From Circinella minor (taxonomy: Eukaryota; Mucoromycota; Mucoromycetes; Mucorales; Lichtheimiaceae): a stretch of 64,000 bases of DNA. A program made the translations under genes and the position numbers. Location: positions 62,001 through 126,000 of the forward strand of contig JAEPRB010000073.1 of assembly GCA_016758965.1 (NCBI GenBank), given 5' to 3'. The notes below the pieces were generated by a model. The model made no database searches. It was not told where the DNA came from and worked only from the letters and a program-made list of their open reading frames with translations. Numbering within the stretch: position 1 is the first letter of the stretch; the number at the start of each line of letters is the position of its first letter. Shown piece after piece: positions 12,645-24,000 of the stretch.

Positions 12645-14462
12645 TTAGTGTTGCTGTATGAGGTATTGGTTTTGTAGCGAACTTGGACGATTAGATACAA
12701 ATACGTCCAATCGTTTCGGTAAATAACCTCGTGGTCTTAATGGACCAACAATTTTTTGTGCTCGCATCATATTTGCTTCTGCTACAATCATACGTAAATG
12801 CGCTGCATTAATACGAAGGTCTCTAACACGCCGATATTCTTGCTCGTTAGGTAACGAGGACGCTAGTGATAAAGTTAATTTTTTATGAACCGCTTTCTTG
12901 TTTTTTTTCTTTTTTGTAGTAACTATTGAAGATAATGGCATTGTATCATCATCATCATCATTATCATCATCATTACTGCCGTCATTGTTGTTGTTGGGTT
13001 CATTTACTTTATTAGTTATAGTATGTATATCATCACCGTCTTCATCCCCGTCATCGTCATTTACAGGCGTCCAATGTTTGGGACTTTGCCAAATAATCCA
13101 CCGTTCGTCATCATCAGGAGAAGGTGCTTCAAATATACGGAAAGTTTCTAATGGAACTTCTTTGATTGTACAACCATCCTCGTCGTCTTCAGAACTAGGC
13201 AACATCATGTTGTCACCATTATCATCCATGCTGTTACTGTTATTATTATTGCTATTGTTATTGGTGTGTTGCTGCTGCTGCTGCTGTTGTTGTTGAGTCG
13301 ATTGTTGGACATAATGATCACAAAGCAAATCCGATAATGCAGCTGTACTACTACAATCTGAAGGAGGTAAATTAAGCTCATATTCTTCATCAAAAAAAGA
13401 AGTACTAACGCTATTATCACTGCTACAACAACTACTGCAGTGGCTATCGGTACTACTGCTTGAAAGACTACCACAAGAAGATGAACTACTGCTCAAACAA
13501 CTACAACCATCCTCATCCGAAATTGTTGTTACTACACGGGAAAGACTATTATTAGTGGCAGCAGTAGTAGTATAAGTAGGAGTAGAAGAAGAATAGATAG
13601 AAATAGGTTGACTGGAAGGAGAAATGACATCCAATGGCGAAGTAGCAACGTCAGGAATACTACGAGGCATAAACCCTACAGGTGATGTTGGTGGAGTATC
13701 AATTGATTTGGAGTGGAAAAGTCGTTGAAGTAACGAAACCAAATGAGACACGGAACTTAATGATAAATCATCATCATCTTCATTATCAAAATATGGGTAT
13801 GGAGCATGATTTTTTTGTTGTTGTCTCTGTAGTGATTGCCGCCGTTGTAACTGTTGATGTTGCTGATGCCGATGATTTTGTTGCCGTTGTTGCGGATGAT
13901 GTTGATTTGACTGTTTTAAGCGTATACATATATAAACAAAACAAGAAATAAAAAAAAATCATGTAAGGATTTGTTTTGCCACTTTATTAAAGCATATACA
14001 TATACATATATAATAGTACTTTATACACGTTTTTTTTTCTTTTCCGATGATAGATATGCATGCTATACATGACTTTTCTTTTTCTGCCTTCAAATCCCTT
14101 ACCCCTTCTTTTTTCTTTTTTTTTCTCTCACTCCATCCGTTTATTACCATTAGCTACATCACTTTTTAACTATATATACAGATACCACACAGACACAGAT
14201 ACAGTCGCCCACATAGCACGTACAGAAATAGACATTTGACTACTCTCTATTATGAAATAGAAGAAAACTGAATAAAACTTGCCTCTTTTTGATGCGTTGA
14301 TATTTTCTTCCGGCGCTTCGGGATTGCACCGTATGGCTTTGGACAATGAGAGGTGATATGTTTTGCACGATGATGAAAAATTTCTCGGCTGCTATTAGCA
14401 CTATTATTTATATTATTATTATTAATTATGCTGGTCGTAGTATTAATATCTCGTCGTGACAT
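12645..14462 (-). CDS. Unrecognised Ser/Asn/Gln/Asp-rich protein with basic C-terminal block
   Basis: Two exons, 14462-14283 and 13910-12645, give 481 aa. The junction is unusual: exon 1 ends AAAGAG followed by GCAAGT, a strong GC donor, and the acceptor is AAAACAG. The GT donors nearby would shift exon 2 out of frame. Most of the protein is low complexity: Gln/His near residues 61-95, a Ser/Cys stretch, a Gln9 run, Asn and Asp runs. Two parts look conserved-like: an N-terminal basic KPYGAIPKRRKKI and a C-terminal block RDLRINAAHLRMIVAEANMM followed by RAQKIVGPLRPRGYLPKRLD. I do not recognise the family and give no function. A nuclear or regulatory role is only a guess from composition. Confidence 0.7.
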
Positions 14463-17400
14463 TGAAGTAAAAAAAAAAAGTGGAATATAAGAACCAAAAA
14501 AGAAAAAAAAAAGAAAGGGGGGTTGGAAAAGATGGCAGCCTTTATATATTTGATGTAGTGCCGAAAATGAAGTTTATGGGGGGACCATAAAAAAGGAAGA
14601 GACTCATAGATTGGGGGGCTTGATAATGAAGTTGAAAGTAAAGTAGATGTATAAGGAGGTATTATTTGGGGGGTTAACAAAGATGTATTAAGTTGATGAA
14701 ATGGTTGATAATAGGTCCGCAAAAGGTCACAGGGACAGGATTACCATTTTTAGAGAGAGAGGTCGCTTTCATCTCTTTCCCCACCCCTCTTTTTTTTCTC
14801 TTTCATTGCAAACCGGCCACCTTTGACAAATATTGATTGGTCTATGCATAAAATATTTTTTTTGTTCGTATATGCATATAAATAATAATAATAATAACGT
14901 AGCACATAATACTATCTTTTTGTGAACTATTTATTTACATAGAGTCTGTAACAATAGATATATATCAATAATGAAATTGTTTGAGCAAATGTGTACACAA
15001 TTTTAGATAGTTAACCTCATATTGATATACACATGCTGGATCCTTTATGAATACTCACAATAAAATGTTTTTAATATATAAACCTGATCGGGTCCTAACC
15101 CCTCGGCTCCTTCCCTTTTTTATTTTTTGACTCTTTGGCTATGCTTGTTGATTAGTCATAAAGAAAATCTTAATATGCTTTTTATTTATTCTGCTTAGTT
15201 TTCATAAAGCAATATTGATCAATAGAAAAGCTATTTTGTTGCTACGTCAATTTGGTTGACATGACAGTACCTCCATTTTTTTTTATATTTATTTATTTTG
15301 CCGAGACTGGAAATTATCACGAAATCTGACTTCATTATTTGTTGGTTTTACCCGAAATGTGTGTGTAGGTGACACAGATGGATTGCTTTCATGAGAAATT
15401 TATTATAAAATAAGCATACCTGAGCAATGATATTTGGTTGACGGCGATCTCGCAAAAACAGAGATTTTATTTATTTTTTATATGTCTGAGGTCATGAGCA
15501 ACAATGACGACTGTGGTCAATGTGCAAAGATTCTATTATTAAAAGAGATAAGACTTTATTACAACAACTTTCTTTCTCTCCTTTTCCCCCAACAACCGAA
15601 AAAAAACTAAACCGCATTTTCTTTCCGTTTACGTTTTCAACTGATTTGATAATCAATAATAGAAAATATATGCAATCCTAATTAAAAAGAAAAACTTGTG
15701 AATGATCATACTATTTTCATACTATCTTAATAAATAACCCTTATAAGTACAATTTTTAATTAGTTTAGTAAAATAAAATCTTTGGGTTGTTGTAATATAT
15801 TCAGTTTCCGTCTTGAAATATTTTGATTACGGAACAATAATACGGAGTTTAAGGAGGGAGAGTTACATGGTATTAAGGGGAGCAAGACGAAGCAAGAACA
15901 ACAGCTTTATAATGATATATTTCAGTTCCCAGGCTACTTTTTCTTTTATTGTAACAATTATTCACATGATACACAACTTTTCCTTTTTTTAAATAACATT
16001 TAACAGCAAAAATCAAAATCCCATATATATATATATAAACACAGCAACACCAAGAGACAAAAAGATTTCAATAAATACCTTGTGATCACTGATTTTTGTG
16101 GAATGAACGTTAATATTAGAAATGTTTTTTAGTTAGTTTCACGACTATTACGTACATCGCGGGAAAAGTTTATATTTTTCGACAATCTTTTAATGATATC
16201 ATTACAACCTCATGCAGTTAACCACTTTGCTGCTTATACATTTTTTAGTAACTTATAAATTGCTACACAAACAAAAAAAGGCTTTCTTTTTGTATGGTAT
16301 GTTATAAAGTGTGTCACGTTTTGAACCAAGCAAATCTTTTCTGTGAGTTGATATCAGCGCGACCGATTGATACCATACACTTGTCTCGAGTTAACAAGCG
16401 GGTCGGGTTATCTTTTTTTTTTTAAAAAAAAAACAATAACTTACTACTTTAAAGTTAAGAGTATATATAGAATTTCTCTCTGTTTTTGATCCCAAGAAAC
16501 TATTATTATTAGTTCCCCAGGACTTTCACCGCACCCCTTTCTATTTTTATTTTCGCTCTCTCAATAAAAAGGGTTAGATTTTTAAGGTATTATGGTGGAC
16601 AAAAGATGGGGAATGTCTTGAGAATAAGGGGGTGAGAGGAGTTAAATTGAAAAAAGACCATATTGTATCGTTTTCTTTTATACCTGATATACAACGTGAA
16701 TAGGAAGAGGCCTCATATGTATATATTCATCGCCACCACTACCACCACAATGCTCTCTCCCCCAAAAAAATAAATAAGTAAATAAAAAGGCTACGTAGCA
16801 ATTTATTTTGAATAACTTGTGTATGACTCTAGCTTGGACCCAGGCCTTTTTAATGGGTCCATCATAGTAAAAAGGTCATACCAATAGTTTAAACATCTAT
16901 TGTTTGACCATACGGACAAGGTAGCAATAATAGAAAAGATACGAGTTACTTTTTGTTAGACATGTGTTGTATATAGATTTCTATTTCTTCCAGGGTTGTC
17001 AACATAAGGGAATCAAACCGATTCTCCGTCCCCCCCCCCACTCCATCATTTACCCTACCCCCCATCATATTTTTTTCTCGCTCGTGTTCATTTTGAATGA
17101 ATATTCAAAATATACAAAACACAGAGTTTATAACCCCCATCAAGTGGCCGCATAATAATCAGGATCATGATTGTTCTTATTTATATTATCAGCGTAACAG
17201 CAAATGCTTGGTTTTTATTTAACAATAATAAAAAAAAAGAGAAGCACTCCAATAGCATTGCCAATAATAATAAAAGTAAATAATATAATCAATTCCTCTA
17301 TTAAACTATATTTTGGTAATTTCATAAATTCTGATAAACAATAAATATATCTCTACATAATTATCACTAACATGTTTAATAATATCCTAATAGCTTTTTG

Positions 17401-17497
17401 TATTTTAATATATACGCTCACTTCTGAATGCCAATTCAAATATGAATCCCAACGAGAAGTTTTTATTAACTACTGAAACTCTAATTTTATAAAGTAA

Positions 17498-17501
<4 letters not shown>

Positions 17502-17535
<34 letters not shown>
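17502..17535. repeat. (TA)n microsatellite
   Basis: About 17 uninterrupted TA units, directly before the tandem duplication at 17538. Confidence 0.9.
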
Positions 17536-17537
<2 letters not shown>

Positions 17538-17538
<1 letters not shown>

Positions 17539-17662
17539 TTTACGTAATAAAGAAGATTAAATTCAGGTAGGGGTGTTATGGTAATTTTAAAAAGCACAAG
17601 GCAGCGTTTACGTAATAAATAAAATTGAATATAGGCAGAGATGGTATGGTATTAAAAACGTT
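17538..17662. repeat. Diverged tandem duplication, two units of about 60-68 bp
   Basis: Both units begin TTTACGTAATAAA and continue with AGAT/AAAT, an AATT-containing stretch, a CAGGTAGGGGTG or AGGCAGAGATGG segment and a TATGGTA. Unit 1 is about 17538-17605, unit 2 about 17606-17662. The divergence indicates age. Confidence 0.55.
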
Positions 17663-18200
17663 TTGTCAAACTTTATAAAGATACTATTTAGATACTTGGA
17701 TCTCTACCGCATGTACTCACACAGATGTTATTACATCACGAATCTTATTTTAATTATTATACTATTATAGTAATGAACCCTTTACGTATCATATCTTATT
17801 CAGGGTTGGTTCGGCCATTATGAATCGATTTGACCCACTTATTGGTACTCCATCTCATTCAGAGCCGGCTCTCCCCTCCCCCTAAAAAAAATAAGAGCTT
17901 TTACGAAGGCCTCTTTACCTACTCCTTGCTTACATTTTATATACTGCAAAAGATAGTGCCATTTTCGTTCAATGTTCTTATTGGTGAATAGCTCAAACTC
18001 ATCGCAGATTTTCCTTTTTCGGACCAAAGTAACATTTACATTAAGACGATAAAAACGTTGGTTATTTTTATATCTTTGATTGCTTTACTGGTTTAAGTAC
18101 CATACAATCGCATCACATCGTTGTGTGCCATCACGAAGTTAATGATGAGAATCAAAGAGCTCGGACATAATATAGAACTTCAATGAAGATTTGGTCGTTA

Positions 18201-19245
18201 CAGAGGAACCCCGTTAATTTCAGACTTACATCTCCCTTTTTAGGTGTGAAAATAAAGATGATGTGAAAGTTACCTGGACTAGATACAGTTAGTTATTTCC
18301 AAGCACAGTTTAATAATAAAGAGATACTTCATATACATACCACTTGTAATGTTATTTATTTTTATAAGACTAAATAAAATAATAAATGTGTATGTAGATC
18401 ACCTGTAAAATGCATTATTTTTATGTCTTGCATAGAATATTACACAGGAAAACATATACATTGTGACATTCCTGCTTGTTATATATGTTTACTGTATATC
18501 ACATACGTACGCATATTGTGCTTTCCATCCATTGCAAAAGATATATGTTCCTTAATAATTGATAGACCTCTTTTGTATGTATTCTATATTATGGAAACTC
18601 TTGTGGTACGTATTGTAAAAATTTTATGATCCTGTAACTTGTTCATATATATCGTTAATGTGGTTTTTATAATCTCACAAAAGTAAAACATTATTTACGT
18701 ACGTAGGAGAAATATAAATACACACTTTTATCGAATCTTCTTCACCAATGTGATTTTATGTCGTTTTTTCTCTACTACGTATTTACTATTTAAATAACAG
18801 TGGCTAACAAATATTTTTAAAATATCGAATATTAGATAAAAGTCAATTTAGGAAACATATACAAATCAGGCTGTATTAGCTCTATTCAAATTAAGATCTT
18901 CAAGAACTCAAATTGCTGAATTCTGCCTAAGCTGCATGTTTTATGCGCTAAACTTCAAATAAGTTGTTTGGGAGACATATATTTCTTAGACTAGAAAATC
19001 CTTATCTGAAAACAATTATTTTCAAAAACTACACCTACTAATAGAATAAAATCAATGTATATAATATAATTAAATAGGCGCACATATTACTCCCGTTAAG
19101 GTTTCAACCACCCTGCTTACATTGAAAGTGAAATAAATGAGAATGTGAAAAATTTTTATGGCAATTTTTCCGTTCCCTGAATTTCTGTGAAAATAATAAG
19201 GATGTGAAAGTTAACGGATATGAAATTAACGGGGTTCCTGCTCTG
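18201..19245. mobile_element. Decayed TIR element, pogo-like family A (copy B), 1045 bp
   Basis: The left end CAGAGGAACCCCGTTAATTT follows a TA dinucleotide. The right end, read inverted, is CAGAGCAGGAACCCCGTTAA and is followed by TA. So there are imperfect terminal inverted repeats and the TA target duplication typical of Tc1/mariner-pogo elements. Subterminal copies of a GTGAAAATAA/GATGTGAAAGTTA motif occur at both ends (about 18243-18270 and 19125-19215), plausible transposase-binding repeats. The interior has no open frame, so this is a non-autonomous or dead copy. The same ends bound the element at 32584-33391. Confidence 0.75.
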
Positions 19246-21033
19246 TAGCACTTACTAGGGGGTAGTACGCGAATATTTAAATGCAACTATATTTTGTAGA
19301 GCATACGTCAAGTAATACGTGCTTCCCCTATTAACAGTGATATGAACAAATTATCAGTTCATTGGTTACATAATATCTTAGCCAATCACAGTAAAATTAA
19401 ATGATTATCATACTTTTAAAAGTAAATAAAAAAAAGCGGTAGTTATAGTTAGGAATTGTAATATGGACGGTGACAAGAAGTTGTCGGGCTTTATTTCATT
19501 CTTTGAAAAAAAGAACAGAAGAAAAAAAATTTAGTAACAGTATCTATTAATAGTTAGTTGCTTTTATTTATGGAAAACTTATTAAACACCTTGGAACAAG
19601 CTCATGAATACTTTTATTATAGCGAAGGCTTTTCACATAGATGATGGAATCAAAATGTTTTACTGATTTTAAACTCTTCTGTTTTTTTATCCAGTATATA
19701 TTTTGTTCGTAAGTGTTGTAGGAAATTTTAGTAATTTATATATTGAATATTACCATAATGGGACATGATTAAAAATAATAAAAAGAAATTTCAACTTGCA
19801 ACTTGCATCAAGGTTTTTGGGCGAGTTGCGCTAATCAGCAGTGAACTATACTATAATTTAATAATTATTGTGTATAATATTCTTATGAATCATTATCCAA
19901 ATATGGTAATACCCAAAATGCCAGCAGAGAATAATTGATGAGACGCTATATTTGAATATATATCAAGTCTCGCTTGTTGCAAGTCTTCGGTTCTGCAACA
20001 AAAAATCAAGAAATATCAGATGTGCAAAAACCGGGGGTTGACTGTAATACATGATAATCATTATTCATGCTTTTTCATTCACCATAAGTAATTGATTATT
20101 GGTGTGTAGATTAAAAAATTAAGCTATTTTTTTGTGCTTTTTATTTGTCAAAAAACGAATGTTATGATTAGAATTGTCATAAAAGTAATTATATAATAAT
20201 ATTAGATATTATTATAAATTTGAAATTACAAAATGCCTATCTAAAAATGTTGATGAATTATAGTATTTGTTGGGGTTGTACTGTGAACTAAAGGCCATTG
20301 AAAATTATGAACTGTCTTAAACGCACAGCTAGTTTTAATAAGCTGGTATAAGTAGTACCGTTATAATCGCTACAAAGTAACTATTGTTTCTATCAACTAA
20401 ATTATATTAGTTAATATTCAGTCTGAATAGAGATTGGATTTACAAAGCCATCCATGTGTTTCCTAGTTGTACTGTATTCCGTCGCATACGGTACAAAGCT
20501 ATATGGACTTTTATATATTGATATAATATCAAGGCTGACAATTATATAATATCTCTGTGTCGATATTAAGCGATAAATGGCGAGCACTTGCAAATGATGT
20601 ATGATTGGTACATTTTGTTTGGTCATAATGACTTGAAACGAATAGTTTATCTATTTACTCTCTGTAGCCTCATGACCGATTGAATCAGTAGGATTGGAAG
20701 GGTCGGTACGTAAAAGCAAAAATAGCATCCAAGCTTATTGATTGTAATATGGTTGCGGGGAATAGTAATGATATTTTTATGTACTCTACAAGCCCAAAAT
20801 CGTTAATTCGCATTTTGTTTTAATGTTTTGATTGAAAAATAAAACAAAATCGAGTTTTGTAACGGGTATTAAAAATACCGCCTTTTATTAATAATTTATA
20901 CTAGAGATAGAAATATAAGTGTCATTTTATGATACTTTAAAAATAAATATATGTCTTTCTATATTTCAATAAAGTAAAAAATTAAACCATTAATCATAGT
21001 TTATATTTCTATTTTTTTATTTCATTCAATTTT
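19246..21033. other. Gene desert, part 2, with a solitary transposon-like terminus
   Basis: 1.8 kb with no supported gene. Around 20022-20046 the inverted sequence reads TA, CAGTCAACCCCCGG and then TTTTTGCACATC. This looks like a pogo/Tigger-type end with its TA, but no matching left end was found. The 3' flank of the downstream LKR/SDH gene ends this stretch. Confidence 0.5.
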
Positions 21034-24000
21034 TTAAACATCCCAAATACCACTTCCAGTAGGAACTAATTCTTCAACGTTGTTAATTTGATGACCATTT
21101 TGCTGGAATACTTCTTGACTACGTTCCACGAATCTAATCCCTTGATCATGAAGTTGATCGAGAATTGGAAGATAAACATCCGGTGTGGTAGGTCGTAAGA
21201 TACCTCTTTGGTTTATCTTGTTATCCAGAACGAGTTCGGTTGCCATTGCGGCAGGCAAGCCAACGGTAGTTGCCATCGCTGTATCGCCATTACTATCACT
21301 ACTGCCATAATGAATCAGAGTTGATGTTGCTTTTTCCTATAACAATAGTCCGGATTATAAGTTAAATGTGGCGCTATAAAGAGTTGTCAGGCGTGTAAAA
21401 TTATTAAACGATGTTACCTTTTTTCCAGTACACTGATCTTCAATTCCAAACTCATGATGCATAGCAACCATATCTCGTTCACCGGGTAGATAGCGTAAGC
21501 GATCTGCCAACAAAGCAGAGAAAGCATCTAAAGCAGTTGGGAATCTTGGTAGTTTGTTATCATTCTGCTCTTGTCCGGTCAAAAGAAATTGTAATGCATC
21601 CGCCACTTGTCCTCCCATTGCTTCATTTCCAAGTTTTGCATTGATATTAGTCTTCCAGTTATTAGATCTACTTCCGGTAACAACTTGGTTTACATATTGA
21701 CTCTTATTTTGTAGTCAAAATAATTATATATAATAATGTATTAGGTAAATATTAAATCAGAAAAATTTATTGCTAGTAACGCGTATCATTAGCAAAGCTT
21801 ATTTACCCAATTTTTCAGGTCCTGGGGTAAAGGATCGCTCAAATTCAAAAATCCCAACTTTCGTAATCCATACAGTAAATCGGCGTAACCTTGATAACGA
21901 AGCGTACCCCGGAACATAGTATTCATATGCTCCAAATCGCCAAGACCATAAATATCTATATATTTTAGTGAATCTCTGTTGGCCAGACCTTCAAATACAA
22001 ATCCTTGAAATGGTGTTCGAATTGTTGGAAAATGATTCTTCAAAAGCAAGTCTCCCGACACTGTGTGCTTCTAAACAGCCCAACATCTTTCTTTTAGCTA
22101 CAACCGCACACTATGACTATAATATAATATATTCATAGAGACCATATACACGTATCTTCCTCATTTGTTTTTCTAGTTCCTTCTGTAATCTTCTTTTTTT
22201 TATCGCTTTTCCATTTTACCCTTCCCTAAAAAATCGCTATTATTACCTTTCCACCAGACCAGTACGTAGCATCATTGCCACTTGCTGTCAGCACACCTCT
22301 CGGTGACCAACTAAACTTATATCCTAACGGGGAATTCGATGCCTCGGGAGCTGGTAGTCCGCCGCACCATGAAATGAACGATCGAATCTAATATTAAAAA
22401 CAGCATTAATATTAATAGACAAAAAATATTGTGAGTAAACACAAGACTGTGGGATTTTTACACTTTCTATCCGAAAGATCGTTTATCTTTTGGTAGAAAA
22501 TGACAACCTGAATTATACTAACCTTTTTACCAGCCGATTTGGCTTCGTCAATTATTTTCATTGCTGACATGTGATCGATCCCTGGATCCAAACCAACTTC
22601 ATTCATGATTAGTATTCCAGCTTTTTTAGCACTATATATGTAATAAATAATGCAAAAATAATAATGTTAAAAAGGTAAAACAATATATTTTTTGGCATTA
22701 TACTTCAATTACAGAAGTAAATTTTGTCAGATGGCACTTACGCTTCATCTAATTTTTCCATTTCCTCGGAAACGTAGCTTGCAGTAACCATATGTTTTTT
22801 TTGTTCAATACATATTTGAGCTACTTGAGCATGAAGGAATGCTGGAACCAAACTATATGAAAATATTATCACAATGTACATATAGTTATGCATGTGTGTG
22901 TGTGTGTGTGTGTGTGTGTATTATGCGAATTATTTCGTTAACTTTATGCAAGTACTATATATCATAATAAAAATAGAGTATTCTTTTTTCTTTTTACCTT
23001 ACAACCACATCAGCATTGGATACTAGTTGAGTTAGACCGGATTTATTTGAAATATCTAACGGAACAGATTCTGCTTGATCAGGATCGCATTGGGAAACTA
23101 GTGCTTTTGCTTCAGATGTAGCATTGCTTGCTATATGTTATATGATGGGTATGGTAAGAATTTTATTATTATAATAATCTCACTACTAACAAAAGGGTAA
23201 TTTACCAACAACAACACGTATATCCCGTCGCTGAGTTAGTCGTTGCACAAGCGGTCCAGCGACCATTCCTGAACCTAGAAGTAATACAGTGCGTTTATTG
23301 ACACTTTCATATCCATGCTTTTTTGAGGACTGTGAAAGCAAAGGTTTAAGAAATGATGAGTGTTCTCCGACTAGCTTTCCATTATTAGCGATCGTAGCAT
23401 TTGCAAGCATAGGTGATATATCGTTTAGGGATTTAGCTGCTGCAGGGTGAATCTATATATTAAAAGAATACACATTATTATATTTAAAACCAATATTATA
23501 ATTTTTTTACGCATTGCTATTTATATCATTATTATCCCCTACCAAATCTTTGATATGAGGATACAAAACATCACTAAAATGTTTACTACTATCATTGGCC
23601 AATTCCGCAGGGAGGATATCGATTCCCATTATTTGTATACCTTCACCCTCCACACTAGCATGATGATAACGTTAACAAGAATACCACATGGTGCAGAACT
23701 TTTCAACTAGCTTTCAGTTATTTGTTGCTTACAATATAAACAGCAACTTACTTTTTATGTTCGACTCCATTAATAGCATCGTAATAATAGAAGCCATCCT
23801 CGATATTTGTTGAGTGTGATAAGCATTCGAATGCGCCCTAAAATACATATACAGGTACATATTGTGCGTTACAAGCAAAGTCAAAAGATAAGAAAGAATT
23901 ACAATTTCTTATCTGTTGTAGGATTTTCATTCCTTGAAACTGAGAAAACATTTCTTACCCTTATGTCACACACAATATCTACCAAACTCATCATTCGACC

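Larger units (their letters stand above)
14463..18200. other. Gene desert, part 1
   Basis: 3.7 kb without a supported gene. It holds the upstream region of the 12645-14462 gene, a C9 run at about 17031-17039, an AT dinucleotide tract at 17502-17535, a diverged tandem duplication at 17538-17662, a T/A palindromic run near 16413-16433 and a small GGACCCA/TGGGTCC hairpin near 16837-16863. Short frames here lack codon bias or homology that I can see. Confidence 0.6.

Noticed and set aside
12898..13296. Long plus-strand frame opposite the unknown Ser/Asn/Gln-rich gene
   Set aside because: It is the antisense shadow of repeated triplets (Ser/Leu runs from Asp/Asn codons) and has no sensible protein composition.
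16413..16433. T-run/A-run palindrome as a transcription terminator
   Set aside because: In a eukaryotic gene desert such T/A runs are common and nothing is transcribed towards it in this annotation.
17839..18027. 62-codon minus-strand frame in the gene desert
   Set aside because: Short, no family resemblance, no splice-linked neighbours.
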